DNA of 64,000 nucleotides. Source: Phallusia mammillata. Taxonomy: Eukaryota > Chordata > Ascidiacea > Phlebobranchia > Ascidiidae. The stretch is taken from assembly GCA_003260075.1 (NCBI GenBank), contig QLIY01000211.1, positions 9,208-73,207 of the forward strand, given 5' to 3'. A model generated the notes under the pieces. It made no database searches and was not told the DNA's origin. It worked only from the letters and a program-made list of their open reading frames with translations. Below, piece after piece: positions 30,801 through 45,800 of the stretch (its first letter is position 1; the number at the start of each line of letters is the position of its first letter). The position numbers were made by a program, and so were the translations under genes.

Positions 30801-33800
30801 CGCACATGACGTTAGTATCGGGTCCATAACCTGTCATAAAAACATACTCGGTTCACTGCAGAGCTATGTTAAACAAAAAACAAGCTTTTATCAGCCAGAG
30901 GGTTATTTTTCACAAGAGATAGACCACTGCGGGTAAACTAAGCTATAGGTGAGGAGAACGTATGCCAAACGAAGGCCAGATGCACATGGTGTATGCCAAA
31001 AAACCTTTACGTTACGATAGCGACAGCCGCGTCCTTTAAGGCCTTTGCGCTGCTGGATCATGGACAAGCAACCACAAAGGACTGAAATAATTCAGGTTGG
31101 CAATAAACACTGCGATCAAGGCTCGGTGGCTGCTGCGTTCCAGGATAATTATCTTGTAAATAGTGCAAAGCAGAGTATGCATGAGTCCCAAGGGAGCACA
31201 AGAGTGGTAGTGCGTCCTTAACTCCGGGCGGCTCCAACTCCAACAACTGCTGCGACATTATTTAATTACCAACTTTTTCTGCACGGCGCCTTGCTTAAGC
31301 CCCTACAATACCACCTAATCATGCACCCACCTTAATGAAACATATGCACGTGAGCCAACGATTAAGCAATACCGTAACTTTGAAGTACGTTGAATTAACG
31401 CGTACTGAACACAAGGGAATGCGCTGACATACTTTAGTCCCTGTAATGACCAGGTCTGTTCAATTTTGTTGGGCGCATATAAAGCCTTTAACTCTCGCGT
31501 TTTTGACAAATTGCGCTCAAAAAGTCTTGCCCTTTGCAGCCTGCGTTAAATCGCGTTGCCTAATCGAGAAGTTGATCGCATTGGCAGCCAACAAAACGTA
31601 AAGTTTGCGGGAGAAAATAGACGCGTTAGCCTGAATGAAAGCAAGCATCAAAAGTTTTCAACCGTTCTAAGCTGTCAGAATCGCTTATAGCGACCAAATT
31701 GAAGTGTGTCTGTTCGAAACCGTGCTGTAATCTACTCACAATATCTAAAGGCATGTCTCTTAAGGTCACTCAATGCGGTTACATGGGCGACTTTAATGTG
31801 TCAAGGTCCAAAGTTACACCAATCCGCACCGAATGACTTTGATGCCTCGCACTTTTCAAAGACTTTAAAATGTCGATATTTTCGTCGTGGTGACTTGTAA
31901 TCGACATACCACTGTGTGTGACTGCGGTTTGTGACTATATGTGCGTAAACCAAACGCAAAATGTTGGTGTTTTGTGTATGCTAAGTATTGTACATGATTT
32001 AAAAGGATACTCTGATAAAAAATATAAATAGCAGTGGATGTAAAAACTCGAAAATCAATTTCGAAGAAGGTTTTTTTTTTACTCCAACACAGTTCGTTAT
32101 GAGACTATTTTCTAGGGTAAATGGAATAACAGTTCAACAATGCGAGAAACATATCGAATGATAAAGGTGAATGTTTTACACTTTTGTCGTGATAGTAGGT
32201 GCACCTTTGGCATCGAGAAACTTACATACGGTATAGTACCACCGCGGTGATAAATCGTCACATGAAAAAGCGATCTCATAAAATTAAAATTTGTATTTCA
32301 AAATATTCCTTTATTAGAAGCGGCTCCCTGGCGAGCTACAAATCCCCTTTTTAGTTCGTTGTCTGTCATGTGTGACCCTGCAACCCAGTAAAGTCGAAGC
32401 AAAAACTGGTATAAGAAAGCCTGTATAAACGCAATATCTCAATGTTTTGCTTTTGTATTCCAAAGCGTAACAGACCGGTGATTTTTCATTTTGGCGTGCC
32501 GTTCGATTCTGTCGCTAGCGTGGCGTTAAATTTTCAGACTCATTAAATGGCGATACCCCGCTATAGTTCTCGCACATACGCAGCCTGCGGCAACAAAAAT
32601 ATATTGCCCCGTGCAATTAAGTGAAGCGTACGGGTTTCAGTAATAAAAGTTTCGCTTACCGCGTCAATTGAACATAATGCTCACATGGTGTGTTTATTGC
32701 GACAAAGGCGTTGACCCGTAAGGCGCTATAACTGGTCAATGGAACGAAGACATGAAACAAAATGCGCGTTTGATGCTCGGGACCAATGTCGTTTGAAGGT
32801 CGTGTTGTGTTAAACATCTTGGAATACGCCTTGAAGCGACAAAAATACGTCGATGTTGTTATTTGTCAGTGGGAGTGGTCGGGGCAGACATTATGGTTCA
32901 TAACATGCAGTGTCCCTTCCCAATGTTGACAAAACTACATAGATCTGCTATTAACTTTGTGTTGTAAACAGAAGGGGCCACTAAAAGTCAGCACGCTTAC
33001 TCGATTATATGGTATTTGCCTAAATCGGAATTGACACGACAGTTTTGCTCATATTGTAGAAAGCCATCACGAACATACTGTTGCCATCGGTTGGATACCA
33101 CCGCAGTTCAAATTTTCTGTAGCTTTGCTTCTTGTAAACTTCTTAAAATTGGACCAACGTCTTTTACACGGCTGTTATCATAGGCATTGCCGATAAGCAT
33201 TGTTTGGATGCTGCACATTGGGAAGTAAACATCGAAATTAAAAACACGCCGACTCGCCCAGCAGTAGTGGTCGTTGCTCATTGGACCGCAAACGTCGAGC
33301 ACCAGGCGGTTTGGCGCCGGCGTCTCTGCTCTCGGAAGCAGATGAAATGAAGGGGAAAGGTCCACGGCCCTCTCCACATGCGCAAACTCTGTGGGAGACC
33401 AAGAGGCTTGAATTAAATTCTCACGCGCTGTTCACAACAGTAGGACCCCAATCGATCAATCTATAGTCACAGTTTTCACAAACCTATCCTGAAAACCCTC
33501 AGTCACAATTAGAGCTGTTTTGATTTGACAATTTGTCAGCAGAGGACTGATTTGGGAAACCACAAACGCAGTGTAATTTCCTTTACGTCGTATGCACACT
33601 AACGCACAAAACCTAAAGTTTTCCAAAGTCCTTGACACTGAGAGAAGACGAAAAGTATCATCACTTTGCCATTGGATTTACGAACTAAAACGGCAAGCAT
33701 GTAAGTTTGGCTACATGAGGTTGGCGTATAACAGTAGATGAAGTAGTTTATAGCTGTGATCACAATAAATTTGCGGTCAGCACGATAATGTACTCACTCT

Positions 33801-36800
33801 AAACGTGGTTTACGTGCCGAAATCCAGCTGATTGAGTTAGCAGTCGCACGTTTCAGTGTACGTTTGTGCGAGGTGGGAGTCGAACGGGTAAACACCAACT
33901 TACCATTCAGCAGCCAACGCGGATTTTCCATTTACCGATCGCCGGTTTGTTTGCCCCGACACTTAGGCCTGTGATTTACAAGTTATTTCGCTGGGTGCGT
34001 CGTCTGTCGCCAACAGCGCAAATCCTACTGGTAAAGTGTTTACCGCTTCCGTCAACGCCGTCGCCTCCTATCGGTCATTTGCGACCCCCGCTGTCGTCAG
34101 ACGATTTACAACCTAAAGCCCCAGGCATTTCCGTTGTTGTTGTTTTGTGGTAATATTGAAGAAACGTCTGAAATCGCCGTGCAAGTGTCACCATAATTTC
34201 TTTTTACGTAAACGCAGGAAGTTGAAATTTGAACATTCAACCGTCAAGGTTCTGATAAACATCGAATTGGACATAGAAAAGCTTTTTTGCCTGTTTGGAT
34301 ATATTACAAAAACACGTTTTAACGAAATGAAACAAATTTAGCTTGCGTAACCGGTAAAGTTGATCTCGTAGGCGCGTTATAGTTCTTCCCCGTAGCCTTA
34401 TAACCTACTTTTCGACGAAACGGAAGATGCCTTACCGATCCATCACTCGTATTTGATAAGAGAAGGTATGACGTCACTTCGTAAGCCGGCGTCAAGCGCT
34501 AAATAGTATTCAACTCACGTCAATCTATGCTCGCCGTGAGCACATTTCGGTGATTTAACAGAGGACACTGAAAATCCTTAAAACCAGCAACGAAATCTGT
34601 TTTGGACGGATTGCGTCCGTTTTGATTCTCGCTGGAAGAACAAAGGCTTTGCGCGATCAAACGCCGAGTGGTGTTCGATTGGCAACCTTTAATTTGTTGT
34701 CATTCGCACTCGCGCAACGTCGCGGCGCCACAAACAGGTGCACAAGGCGCCATGGTAGTGTTCTGGGTCACAGGACCACTGCAATAAGCGTGCAACCGTT
34801 AAGTCTGATCTGAGAAAACTGTTTGCGGAAAATTAAACCCATATGGGTGCAAATGTTTGTTTCCCAGCAAACAAATTTTGCAAATAAATTATTTTATTAC
34901 TCCAATTCCTCACATTGTCTTTTTTAACACCGAATCACTAAACAAAAATACAAGTAATTAAGTTAAATTGAAGTTTCACAAATTCTATTGTATGTATGCA
35001 TTGTGCGTTGTTTTATGCCAGTGGTTCTCAAAGTATGGGTCGAGACCCAAACATGGGTCGCGCATGGTCACAAAATAGGTCGCGTTGTGGTGATTCAATT
35101 CTGCCCCTATTTATTTTTTTCATTTCAATTTTCAAGTATTTTCAATTCTCAGTCATGACTGAATTATTGTATCATAGGCATTTTATGTGGCATTATCTTA
35201 GTGACCTTGGAGTATTGTACCATAAGTAAGTGGTTTTCTGAGAGTTTTGACAGCATCGTAGTCAAATACAGCCTCACTTGACAACGCTATACAGCAAAAT
35301 GAACGAATCATTATAACATACAGACAATAGCCTTCCATTTTTCTATTACGCACACGGCGATTGCAATAAGTTACCACCGGGAATGATAGGAGGTTAATCA
35401 TACGAAACTGAACTTGGAAAGTAACAGTTAGAGTATAAGGATGATAATTACTCATACAAAAATAAAAAATACATATTTTTTATGCTTGAGGCTTGGGTCG
35501 CAAGATGTTCATAAAGCTCAGATTTGGGTCGCGGTCAAAAAAGTTTCAGAACCACTGTTTTATGCGATGCAACTGCCTTTTAACCTAAATCGTTGTGTTG
35601 TAAGAAGAACAGGTTTTCAGAGTTATGAATTGACTCTTGTGTACATTTTTAAAACACTGCCAAATACTCATCTTTTGAGTATCATGCACCGCATCAACCC
35701 CTGACATTTAAAGTGTTCTGATGGCTATTGACAATCTGTAGATGAAGTGATAAGATTCGAAGTTCGAACTGTTATTCCCTGCTTAGATGTTAACGTTGTG
35801 TCTTTGAAAGTATTCTTTGTTTATTAGTCGTTGACCCCGATCGTCTTCAAATTACAATTTTCGAGGAATTTATATAACTTTGATAAACAAATAATCCATC
35901 GTAAGTTAGTTACCGAGACAAAGGCGCGCCATCATCAACAAATGTGGTCAAGCAAAGCGCGAAAAGAGAATGCAGCCAAGTTTTAATCCGGATTTATAAA
36001 CGAGTTTGTTTTATGTTGGGTCACGATACTGTGATGATCACGTTTTGTGTTCGCTACGATCCGATCACAACCACGATGCCTTGCTCAATTTGTTGCGATT
36101 TTTCGTAAAAGAGAAGCTTGCTATATAAGGGTTTGTTTTCCGCCATATCTAATGAAGGGTGACTTTAAGTCTGCGTGCGAAGAGGCTTGAGTTGCACAGG
36201 AAAATGGTCGAACTATATTCCACGAGGAAAAGGATGGTAAACCGTGCTTGTCAACACATGTCGTCAGTCTTGCTCACACATAAAAAACGCGGTTAGTTGA
36301 CAGACATACGACGCCTGGCCTTTGTGTGAATATCTCCACAAAAGGGTCGTTATGGTTTGGGGCCTGTCGGTTTCACACTTCACTTTATGTATCAAAGGTT
36401 TCACACTGTATCAAAGTCGGTAGACACTTCTTTCCACACTACGCGGCTGCTCTTTGAACTGCCTGAACGCCAACCAAGTTCATACCAGTAGGCAATGGTA
36501 TCGTCTCATCACGTTCGTATCAAATTGCCGAACACCCGGGGTAACCTGAGGATGATTTTCGCACTTGGATCCATTGTGCTGTCTCTCACTTGCGACACGG
36601 TCTGTGTGGTGCTAATCCGTATAATCCCGAGTTGTTTGACGATCGCTGATCGACGGGGACGACTCACCCAAGTTGTTAATCTTCTCCGTCGACAGTAACA
36701 AAATCCCCCGTTTCTTCACACCCAAGTTGCGCTTATCTCGATACAATTCTGAATGCCCAGCTGGAGTTGTGGAAATTTGGGGCGTAAACCTACGCAGATT

Positions 36801-39800
36801 TTTAGAGATAAAATAACTTTGAACTTACTCATACTTCCAAGGTTTGGTAGTGGCCACAAATTTTCAAATTCAAAGAGGGATCACATAAGAGGAAAATCAA
36901 AACACAGGAAAGCAATTTCAAGGCGAAGTATCACTCGTCGGTGTTATAAATAAAGTAAATAAACAGCATCATGAATTTAAATATGCTATTGTTAAACTTA
37001 AATACCCACATCGAAGTTCTTCAAAAAAATCTCGCCTCACAGTTGCGTGCGAGTTCACTGGCAGGCGCGCATCATAACATATCACGCTTCTGAGCGCCTG
37101 GGTGACAATATGTTGAATCTAGGATATCTTACATACCCCACTTTTAAGCTACAACAGACAGAGGCTTCAGCTAAACAATTGATCTTCAGACTCCAACTTT
37201 GGATTTAAGTGTCTTCCGTCAATTGTTTGGTCAGAAGTTATCAGATACATCGACCTGCTTTGGTTGTCACTTTTCTTTCGTATATTTGTCTGAAAATAAT
37301 TTAGGGATTGACTGTTTGATGGAACTGTTGAAAACGTAGCATATAACCATGTAGTTGCGATTGTGTGAATGTAACTTTTATATCAAATCCGTTTGGGTTG
37401 TTTGTTTGACTATCACTATGACAACAATAAATGTACAAAAATAAACGATTAAATTTAAACCCAATGACAATAAAATATTTTCCGTTTAACCTGGCAAGTC
37501 TTTATCAAACAATGTTATATATTCTTCAAGTCTCACAACTTCAGTATGGATTGGATAAGTCATGTGGTTAAAATCGAGAACATATTATCCAATGAGTGGC
37601 ATGAAGCTTTGCGACAACTCTTTAGTTGGGGATCGCTGAATAATGTGTGCGGCTTTTGTCAAAACGGAAATTGCTTTCCAAACGCGCACGCGAACGTTAT
37701 AGCTCGCTGAATATGAATTGATAACTTAGGGTTATACAGGCCGAAATTCGACATTATGGATACAGCGTCCAACCTAGAGATAGTTTTGTGCAAAAAACTA
37801 TGAAGAAAATGCGTTCTTTGCCGGCTTTGCCCAAGGTTTCTTTAGGCAACAACGGCCGACAATCTCAAGGTCCATAGTTTACACAAGAAAGCACGCATTC
37901 ACACCTGTTGAAATCCTGTTGGTAATAGATTGTTTTGTGCAAATTCGCCGCAGCGTGTCTTTCTGATACTACAAGCCAATAAAGCCTGATAAAAAGCCTT
38001 TGAAGTAAAGCGCGTTGTTGATGCAGGCTTAAAAAACCCATCAAAGCCGTTAGAAGGTCAATTCTGTTGACTCCCTGTCGGCTGTGCTGGTCCACGTTTG
38101 TTTTGATGCTCTGATCACAGAAGCAGACATCAGACGAAGCCTACCTGCGCCTGTTCGTATTTCTGTCATGTTGTTATTGCGTCAATATTGCTTGGCACAG
38201 CAGCTCGTTTGTGGTTTTGTGGTCCGAAGGTTTGCCCACAATGTGGTCTTTCTGAAATACTAGGCAGTGTTGTTGTTTTTGCTAATAAATACATAATGGA
38301 GTTCAGATTGAATTTTGTTTTTTCTCCTTTTTATACAAGACTGTAGCAAAGACGTCACATTGTTTTGCCCAATAGTATAGAACAGCGGTTTTCAAACTGG
38401 GGTCCGCGGCCCTTTTGGGGTCCGTAAGGCAATTTTGGGTGGACCGCGAAAAGGCTGAAGTAATTCTATAATCTTATTTTGCGGCAGTTTGTGCCACTAA
38501 ATAAGTTTAAATCAAAGTAGAATCGACTGTCTCCATTGCTAAACACAAGTCTTTATTGCATGAAACTAACAAAAATGCAATTGTTCGCGCACAATCGTAA
38601 TTGTTATGCGCAATTTTGCATAACAAGCTAAAATCCTGCAATCAACTTTCGTTTTTCTCAAATACATTTTAAGGCCGCGAGACCTCGAAATAATGGCAAA
38701 GGGACCGTTTTGAAAAAATAATGAAAAAGTTTGAGAACCAATGGTATAGAATCTTATAATAAATAAATTGTACATTTTGTTTTCAGAAATCTTGAAGTAA
38801 ACAACATTGTGGAAATATCACCGAAAGCATTTAACGATCTTCACTTTCTAAAAACACTGTAAGTATCTGATATCTGAAAACTATTGGTGATTTTATGCCT
38901 GTAGTAGTCGGGAAGAAGTTTATCAACATATTTAATAAAAATCGTATCTTAACATATTTAATAAAAATCTAGCAGCGAATAACGCATGAGTGTTTTCATT
39001 TCCGAGTACCAATGAGGTAACCCCATTATTATTGTATTTTGAACTCAAAGTCCACTTACGATCATTGGATTGCCCTCAAGAAATTAAGTACACTGGAATA
39101 ATAGTGCATTGTTCAGAAGTAGCTATACTCGAAACCTTGAGCGATTAATTCCGCTTAATTTCAATAGTTGGCAATTCACTATTGAAATTTGACAGTTTGC
39201 CTCATTGAGTCTCAGTCTTAATACGGTTTGTAGTGACAAGCATTTACATATAATCGTTTTCAAAAGGACCACTGCAACAGAGTTGCAAGTCGGGTCGGGC
39301 TTTTCGGGCCGGGTTCGGGCCCGGTCCGGGCTTAGGTATTTCTGAGAAAACGGGCTCAAAACGGGCCTAACTTTACGTTCCGTGTCCGCCATTGTTTTTC
39401 AAATAAAATCACTCAGCTAAGTAACAATTCTCTGGCTTTGACCTAATGCTCCACCTCCTCTAAAATGTATTGTTTACCCCATTGTCTACTATTGTTCATT
39501 GTGTTTGTTGTCTTTCTCTTTTTTCTTTCTCATCCTTTGTTGCAAGGCTTTCGTGGATAGGCCTCTCAATCAAAATTTCGGGCCTAAACGGGCTTTGCAA
39601 AAACGTTTCGGGTTCGGGCCGGGTTTCGGGCTTATACTTTCGTGTTTGGGCCGGGTTCGGCCCCGCTTGCAACTCTGCACTGAAAGTTGTTTTTAAGTTG
39701 AACCAAGGGCTTGTCAACCATCTCACCAACCCGATTTTTTGTTTTAAATAACATTTCTCCCAAAAAAATTTAACCTGAATGAAAACAATTTTACAGAGTA

Positions 39801-42800
39801 TTGCCGTCTAGTTGTCAGCTGCTACAGGCCTGTAGGTAAACGGTAGTGCCAGACTGAGACGCCCAGCTTGAAAATATATATGACCACATGTCCAACATAA
39901 GGCAACGTGTGCTGTTTGGTTAGTTGCACAAATCAAAATTCAGTAACATCTCAACAAGTTGATACTTGTCTATAGCAGTGTATGGTCGCTGAGAATACAT
40001 TACCCTCTGTCCATTAATCCCTATCGTGTGGCATCGTTAAGGGATTCGACGCGAAATTTCAGTAAACCTGAAGGCACCGTCCACAAGAGCCGTCCAGAGT
40101 AAAAGCATTACAGCGCCTTTGATGGTCGCGCACATTTCCCCAAAGATTTCGTTCAAACTTTTAATAACAAACAGCCGGGCGTCCGGCAGGCATGGAGGAA
40201 GAAAGATTCCTCCAGTAGACATTGCGTCGGGGCATAGGAGACGGTGCGTGTATGACATTCCCGCTGTCGTACCGAACGTAACCTCAATGTAATTAAAAGC
40301 AACCTATACGACTGTGTAGAATGCATGTAGTAGCAAGCATAGGTCAAGACCCAATTATAAATACTTGTAAGCTAAATGCATGCATCCATTTTATATTACT
40401 AGTTATGAAAAAGATAGAGTCGTTCCAAGCAATAAATGTAAAACTATATTAAAGAATAAGAAGAAAATCCTTACTCTATTTCAATTTTAGTGCCTTAAAT
40501 GCATTTAGTGCCTTAAATGTTACGACTCCGGGGCACAAATAGTTGTTGAAAAGAACGGAACGTACTTCACTGGCTGAAATTTCATATCTAAACCCACCGG
40601 GAAAACAAGGCCGTAAAACGGCATCTTGATTTTGATATTTGGCACAAGTAGATTGACGCACCATGCGCGGCCCCTTTTTCAGCTACTATGGAGAAAAGAT
40701 CCAGACAGTTGAATTACGTCAGCGCGAAAATTGCAGCTTTTCTTGACATTCAAAAACCTTTACTGGATTACAAAAGGAGGCCTTACATGTAATTTGCTTT
40801 GCTTAAAAGTGGCGATTTTGTCTCTATTTCTTGACGTGCGCCCTTACTGAAATTGTTACCTCCAAATATTGCTCTGTCACCGCCTGAGAACAGCCCGAGT
40901 AATCAGATACCAGTAGTGGAACAGCTGGGAATGTCAAAATGACTCACATTAGTAATTGACGTTCTTGAGTAGAACAAATGTCCTGTATCTACCAAAGTTC
41001 AGCTCAATTGGAAAAGGAAAATTTGGTGCCTAAACTGCAAGGATCCAGAATAATAAGACAACTTGGTTTTAAGTTTTTACGTGTGTCTGTGCTTGGAGAC
41101 GGGACAGTTGACTCATAACTTGTTCCTGCGACCGTTTTACATTGGAGAAAACTGATGATTTGAAAAATTCGCTAGGGAGCGACGCCGTGTTTACCAAATC
41201 CCGACATTCATTCAGTTCTATATATAGCTGGTTTTTAAAAGTTCTTACTTTTGTTTACATTTTAGCCAAGTGCAACTTCGGAAATACAAGTATGGAACCC
41301 CTGAACAAATAAGTATTATTACAAGAAATTCATGGAAACAAGCATCAAAATCCCTCAAAAAGAGACATTACGTCAAATGTCCATAATAACCTTTTTAAAC
41401 GCAGTTAATACAAGTCAAGAGATCTCGACTGTGCTGGTGGATACCATGCCATTTTCTACGTTTTCTTTTACGCGGTTAGGTCACGCTCAAAAAAGTATGC
41501 GGCAACTGCAAATGTGAAAATCGTTTTTACGGTCCTGTGCATCTTTTTGGCTTCACGCAGCCATAACGCCCTTATCAAACTTTTTGCTGGTGCAGGAGCC
41601 TGGGAATACCGCAAACTGGTCAACGATTTTCAGCCCTTCGTAAACCTGGCTCAATAAGCAAACAGCACAAGTATATAGCAAATTTACCATGCACTTGTAC
41701 GCCATGGTATGCCTATATGTACAATGTACACACTGGAAAAGGCTAAGTGGATTTTATAGCTCCTACAACAGTTGTAAGTTACAGTGTTTACTGACCAGAG
41801 TGTGAGCTCTGCCACAAGTATTTCCAATGCTTGCCAAGCAGAATGCACAAAGTCGTTAATCCAGCTGCATAATTGTTGCTGTACATCGAATTGTACACTA
41901 AAGTTTGTTTTTGGTGGTTTTTAGTTCCGTGTGATTTGGACTTACTCCAACATTATATAGAAATACTTACAAACTCTTCCCATGAAATAATAAGCGTTTG
42001 AAATACCTTTTAAACATCCATACCAAGACATGTGTTTGAACTGGTAATTGGCTAAATGCTCCGAAACTTTACCAACAAATGCATGTGAAACACGTACACA
42101 GGTGTACAGGCATGTCTACGTGTTGAAAAACAAATATCAAAATGACATAAATTATCGCGTTTGTTTGCGAAGATTCGTTAAATCGGTAAAGGCACGAAGG
42201 TGCTCACTCATCTTTAACGTGATAAATCGTTAACCGTGTGTAGCACAGATTTGCACCTGGCTTGTACTGTGTAGCAATTCACAACCGGGTGTTGGCCATA
42301 AATACAACTTAACTGGTGGCGCCGATAAAGTTTTTCGAGCCCCTTGTGACCGACACCATAAATTTTCTTAATCCGGTCCAAAGAAATCCTGTCCGGAGTT
42401 TGTACATTCAGTTTTATCGGGAACCGCCTCGTTCAAACTTGGTTGGGGTATCGCACATTGATCTGTTTGATAAATATCCTTTTGTGGAAACGGTCATGTT
42501 GACTTTATTTGTACGCTGAGCGTTGTATTACAAAACCAGTATTCGATATGATTATCCTGTTATGAAGGGCCTAAATCAATAAACAATTCCTTGTTATTTA
42601 AGTCTTACCGGGTTCTGTATTGCGGAAGAAAAGTAGTGAAAACAAGCTTAAACAGACTCTGCATTTGCCAGGCTCCCTTAACTTTAAAAATAAAAGAACT
42701 CGACAATGTGAACTGTTTGGTAAACTAATATAACATTGTCTAGGTCAGTGTTTCTTAACCTTTTTAGCGCTTGTACCCCTTGAGTTTTCATGATATTTTC

Positions 42801-45800
42801 TCGTACTTGTTACGCATTCTTCACAAATATGCCTAAATAATGTATAATTTCACATTGACTGTCGTACCCCCTACTTTGGTGCTTCAAAAAATGTTCCAAT
42901 TTGCCAAGAGCAGACACAAATTTAGGACCTTAGGATGAAATGGCTAAATCTTATGTAACAGCACTTTTTTTTTATAGAATCATCAGCGGGAACAAGTTGA
43001 CAACACTGGATCACGCATCCTTCACAGGGCTCGGAAAATTGGAAACACTGTAAGTCCGTAGCACAGGTCGCAGTATAGCGTAAATTGCTTCCCAAATTTA
43101 AACTTAGCCCCTGCGGAGCGTTACATTGGTTACGGTTGTTGCTGTTCCAATTGTCCACAACCGCGCTCGATTTTGCCAAGTTGTCCTGTCATGCTTTGCT
43201 GGGATTTGGGGGACCTCAGCAAGGCACGGTTGTGACAAAGCTTGTGAGGCATGCGATTGCAAATTATAATGTAAGCAGCATGGCACATAAACACGTGATT
43301 TTGGACGAACGCGCAGCATTCAAAGGTCTTCTGGTCACAACATTAGGATTGGATTAAGCAAATGTGGGATTTCGGACTTTGACTTAGATCTTTATGCCCG
43401 CCAGGTTTTGGTTGCTTAAACTGTCCACAAGCCATCGTTTCACACTTCAATTCTCTGTGGGTGTACGGCGGCTGAAAATAGACCGATCATATGCAGAAAG
43501 GAAGCCACTTTACTTATACCTAGTCACTGGGGAGCAATCCTGTACAGTACGGCAGCGAGTGTGCGGTCCTTTGCAGTTTGTCCGTTTGCAGCACTGGGCT
43601 TTTTCCCAGTCTTCTGATGGTTTCCTTTCGGTCGTTAGGCTCCACGCAAACGCTCGTCGCTAATGTAAATGCGCAAGGTAATCCGCCAGCCGCACATTAA
43701 TGGATGGCATACAGAATCGCCCGTAGGGAGGTCCATTGACGTACTTATGCTACTTTTCGGTCATAGTTGTCAGTAAACACCTTTGGGTTGTCAGAATTAT
43801 TAACGGCCTAAACATACAACTCGGAACAACGATTTGGTAGGAGGGGATTTTGTTAAAGGTATATAATGGTTCAAGCCTACACAATGTAGAATTTACATTC
43901 ATTGGTCGTTTTCGGAACGCTTATTATTTCTCAGAATTCCGCACCAACTTTAACTACCCTGTCATAAATATGTAAAGCTCATCTTTTCACCATAAGGCCG
44001 GCTAACGATACGATTCAAACCTGTGATAGGTACCGCTGCAGTGTAGCTTTAATGGTAAACGAATGACATGTGTATCATAAGTACGCCATGGCAACGGTTG
44101 CTGTTTATTGCGTCAACCAAACGCTCGCCCACAGTGATAGGCGCTTCTCATTTTGAATGCGTTTCTATGACATTCCACCCTTCGGCGATCTCCTACCTTG
44201 CTGCTCTAATGCCTCATTCATCAGGATTGCATAGGCCGACATGAAAGAAAGTTTTCGCGTACCTGCTACAAATCTACTGGCCCGGGACGCCAATGAACAT
44301 TAGTCAACTGAAACAGGGGTCAACGCGCGATAGACTGGCTCGCAGGGAATTTTCAACCCTTGTGGGTCAAGGATATCTTATGTACACAAACATCTGTCCC
44401 ACACAAGAGGTGTTCGTCGAAAATGAATGAGATTCGTGTTCAAATGTTTCAGACCTGGGTGATTGACTGAAGTCCGTTATTCATTCTAAAGTAACCCAAC
44501 AATCTCCTCCTCCCTTAAGTGGTTTATCTGTTAATCTGAACAGCTAACCGTTGCTAACTAAAGGAAATACGAACTGTTTACATAAACGCCAAAGAACGAA
44601 CTTGTTTAGCTATTTTGTTGCATTACCGTGATAACTTCGCACAGATATTTGACTGTCCCAAAAAACAGATTAATGAAATTGTGGTGTTACCAAATCAAAA
44701 ATTGTAATGCTATAAAGAAACACAAAAGTCCAAAATCGATCGTATTGGATTTGTAAAAAGATAAGCGAACAACACCACAAAAACATGAAATTTTCAGACC
44801 GGAATTGTTTTACCGAAACAGAAACCGTTTATGCCTTTCAAACATAGCAAATACCGCCATGAAATAATGTGTTTTTCTCGAACCAAAACGTCAATATAAC
44901 GTGATGGACAGCGCTTCGGTTGCTGATGAAAGCGACAAGCCACGTGTTTTGCTATTTGTTCACCTCAGGTCGTGACAAGCGTCGGTTGTTCATTACCGGC
45001 TTTCCGGGTATCCTTTCACCACGAAGAAATTTATCTTCAGCCGCTTTCAGTTGTATTGTCAGGCAGTATTAGATTCATGGTTAGATACGCAACGATTTGT
45101 AGGTCTTCTGATGAAATAAACAATAACACCGTGCTACAAATGCATGAGATATTTCGAGAACAAAACATATTGTGAACACAGTTTGTTTCAAAAGGTTAAC
45201 ACTACTTCCTAGTAGAATAACAAGACCAAATAAATTCGGCCATATGTTGTTTTCGTATACTTGGTAGGATCTTATCTTCAAAATTTTGATGCTAAGATTA
45301 AAAAAGATGAAGTTTCTCGTCGACCAAAAGCAACTAAGTTTTAAGACCAAAGTGTATCAGAGTGATGTTTGGTGTATAACCTGGGTTGAAAGGCTATAAA
45401 AATGCACGCATGCCTTTTATGGCTTTGGATGACTTCTCCCCTAATCCACTTACAAAGACAAACCGCAAACATCATACCAGGCGCCAGGATCGCAATGCAA
45501 AGTCAACTTTCCTCGTTAGCAACATTTGCAACACGATCCCAGTCCCCTTCACTCCTTTACCCCACCGAACCCAGTTTCATAACAAGTGCTGGCCACAGTA
45601 CTCACTTTTACGGCAACCTTGTACCTTTGCTGCCATATGCTTTGGTTATAATTACTGACCCTTTGCGCGTAATCGGAGACTTTTCCGTGTCGGTGTCGCC
45701 TTTCAAAGAAGAGGAGGACCACACGCGGCGCCACGTAGACCTGCCGTGCGCTCCTGGGATGTTGTGATAATTGGCAGGGCGGTTTGAGTGACGCCCCCAT

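Larger units (their letters stand above)
25449..38786. other. LGR intron 2 (13.3 kb)
   Basis: Donor AT|GTAAGT, acceptor TTTTCAG. It holds TIR elements at 26765-27704, 35019-35557 and 38383-38743. I saw no nested gene on either strand: all frames are under about 110 codons without domains. First introns of developmental receptors often carry enhancers, but none can be read from a single sequence. Confidence 0.6.
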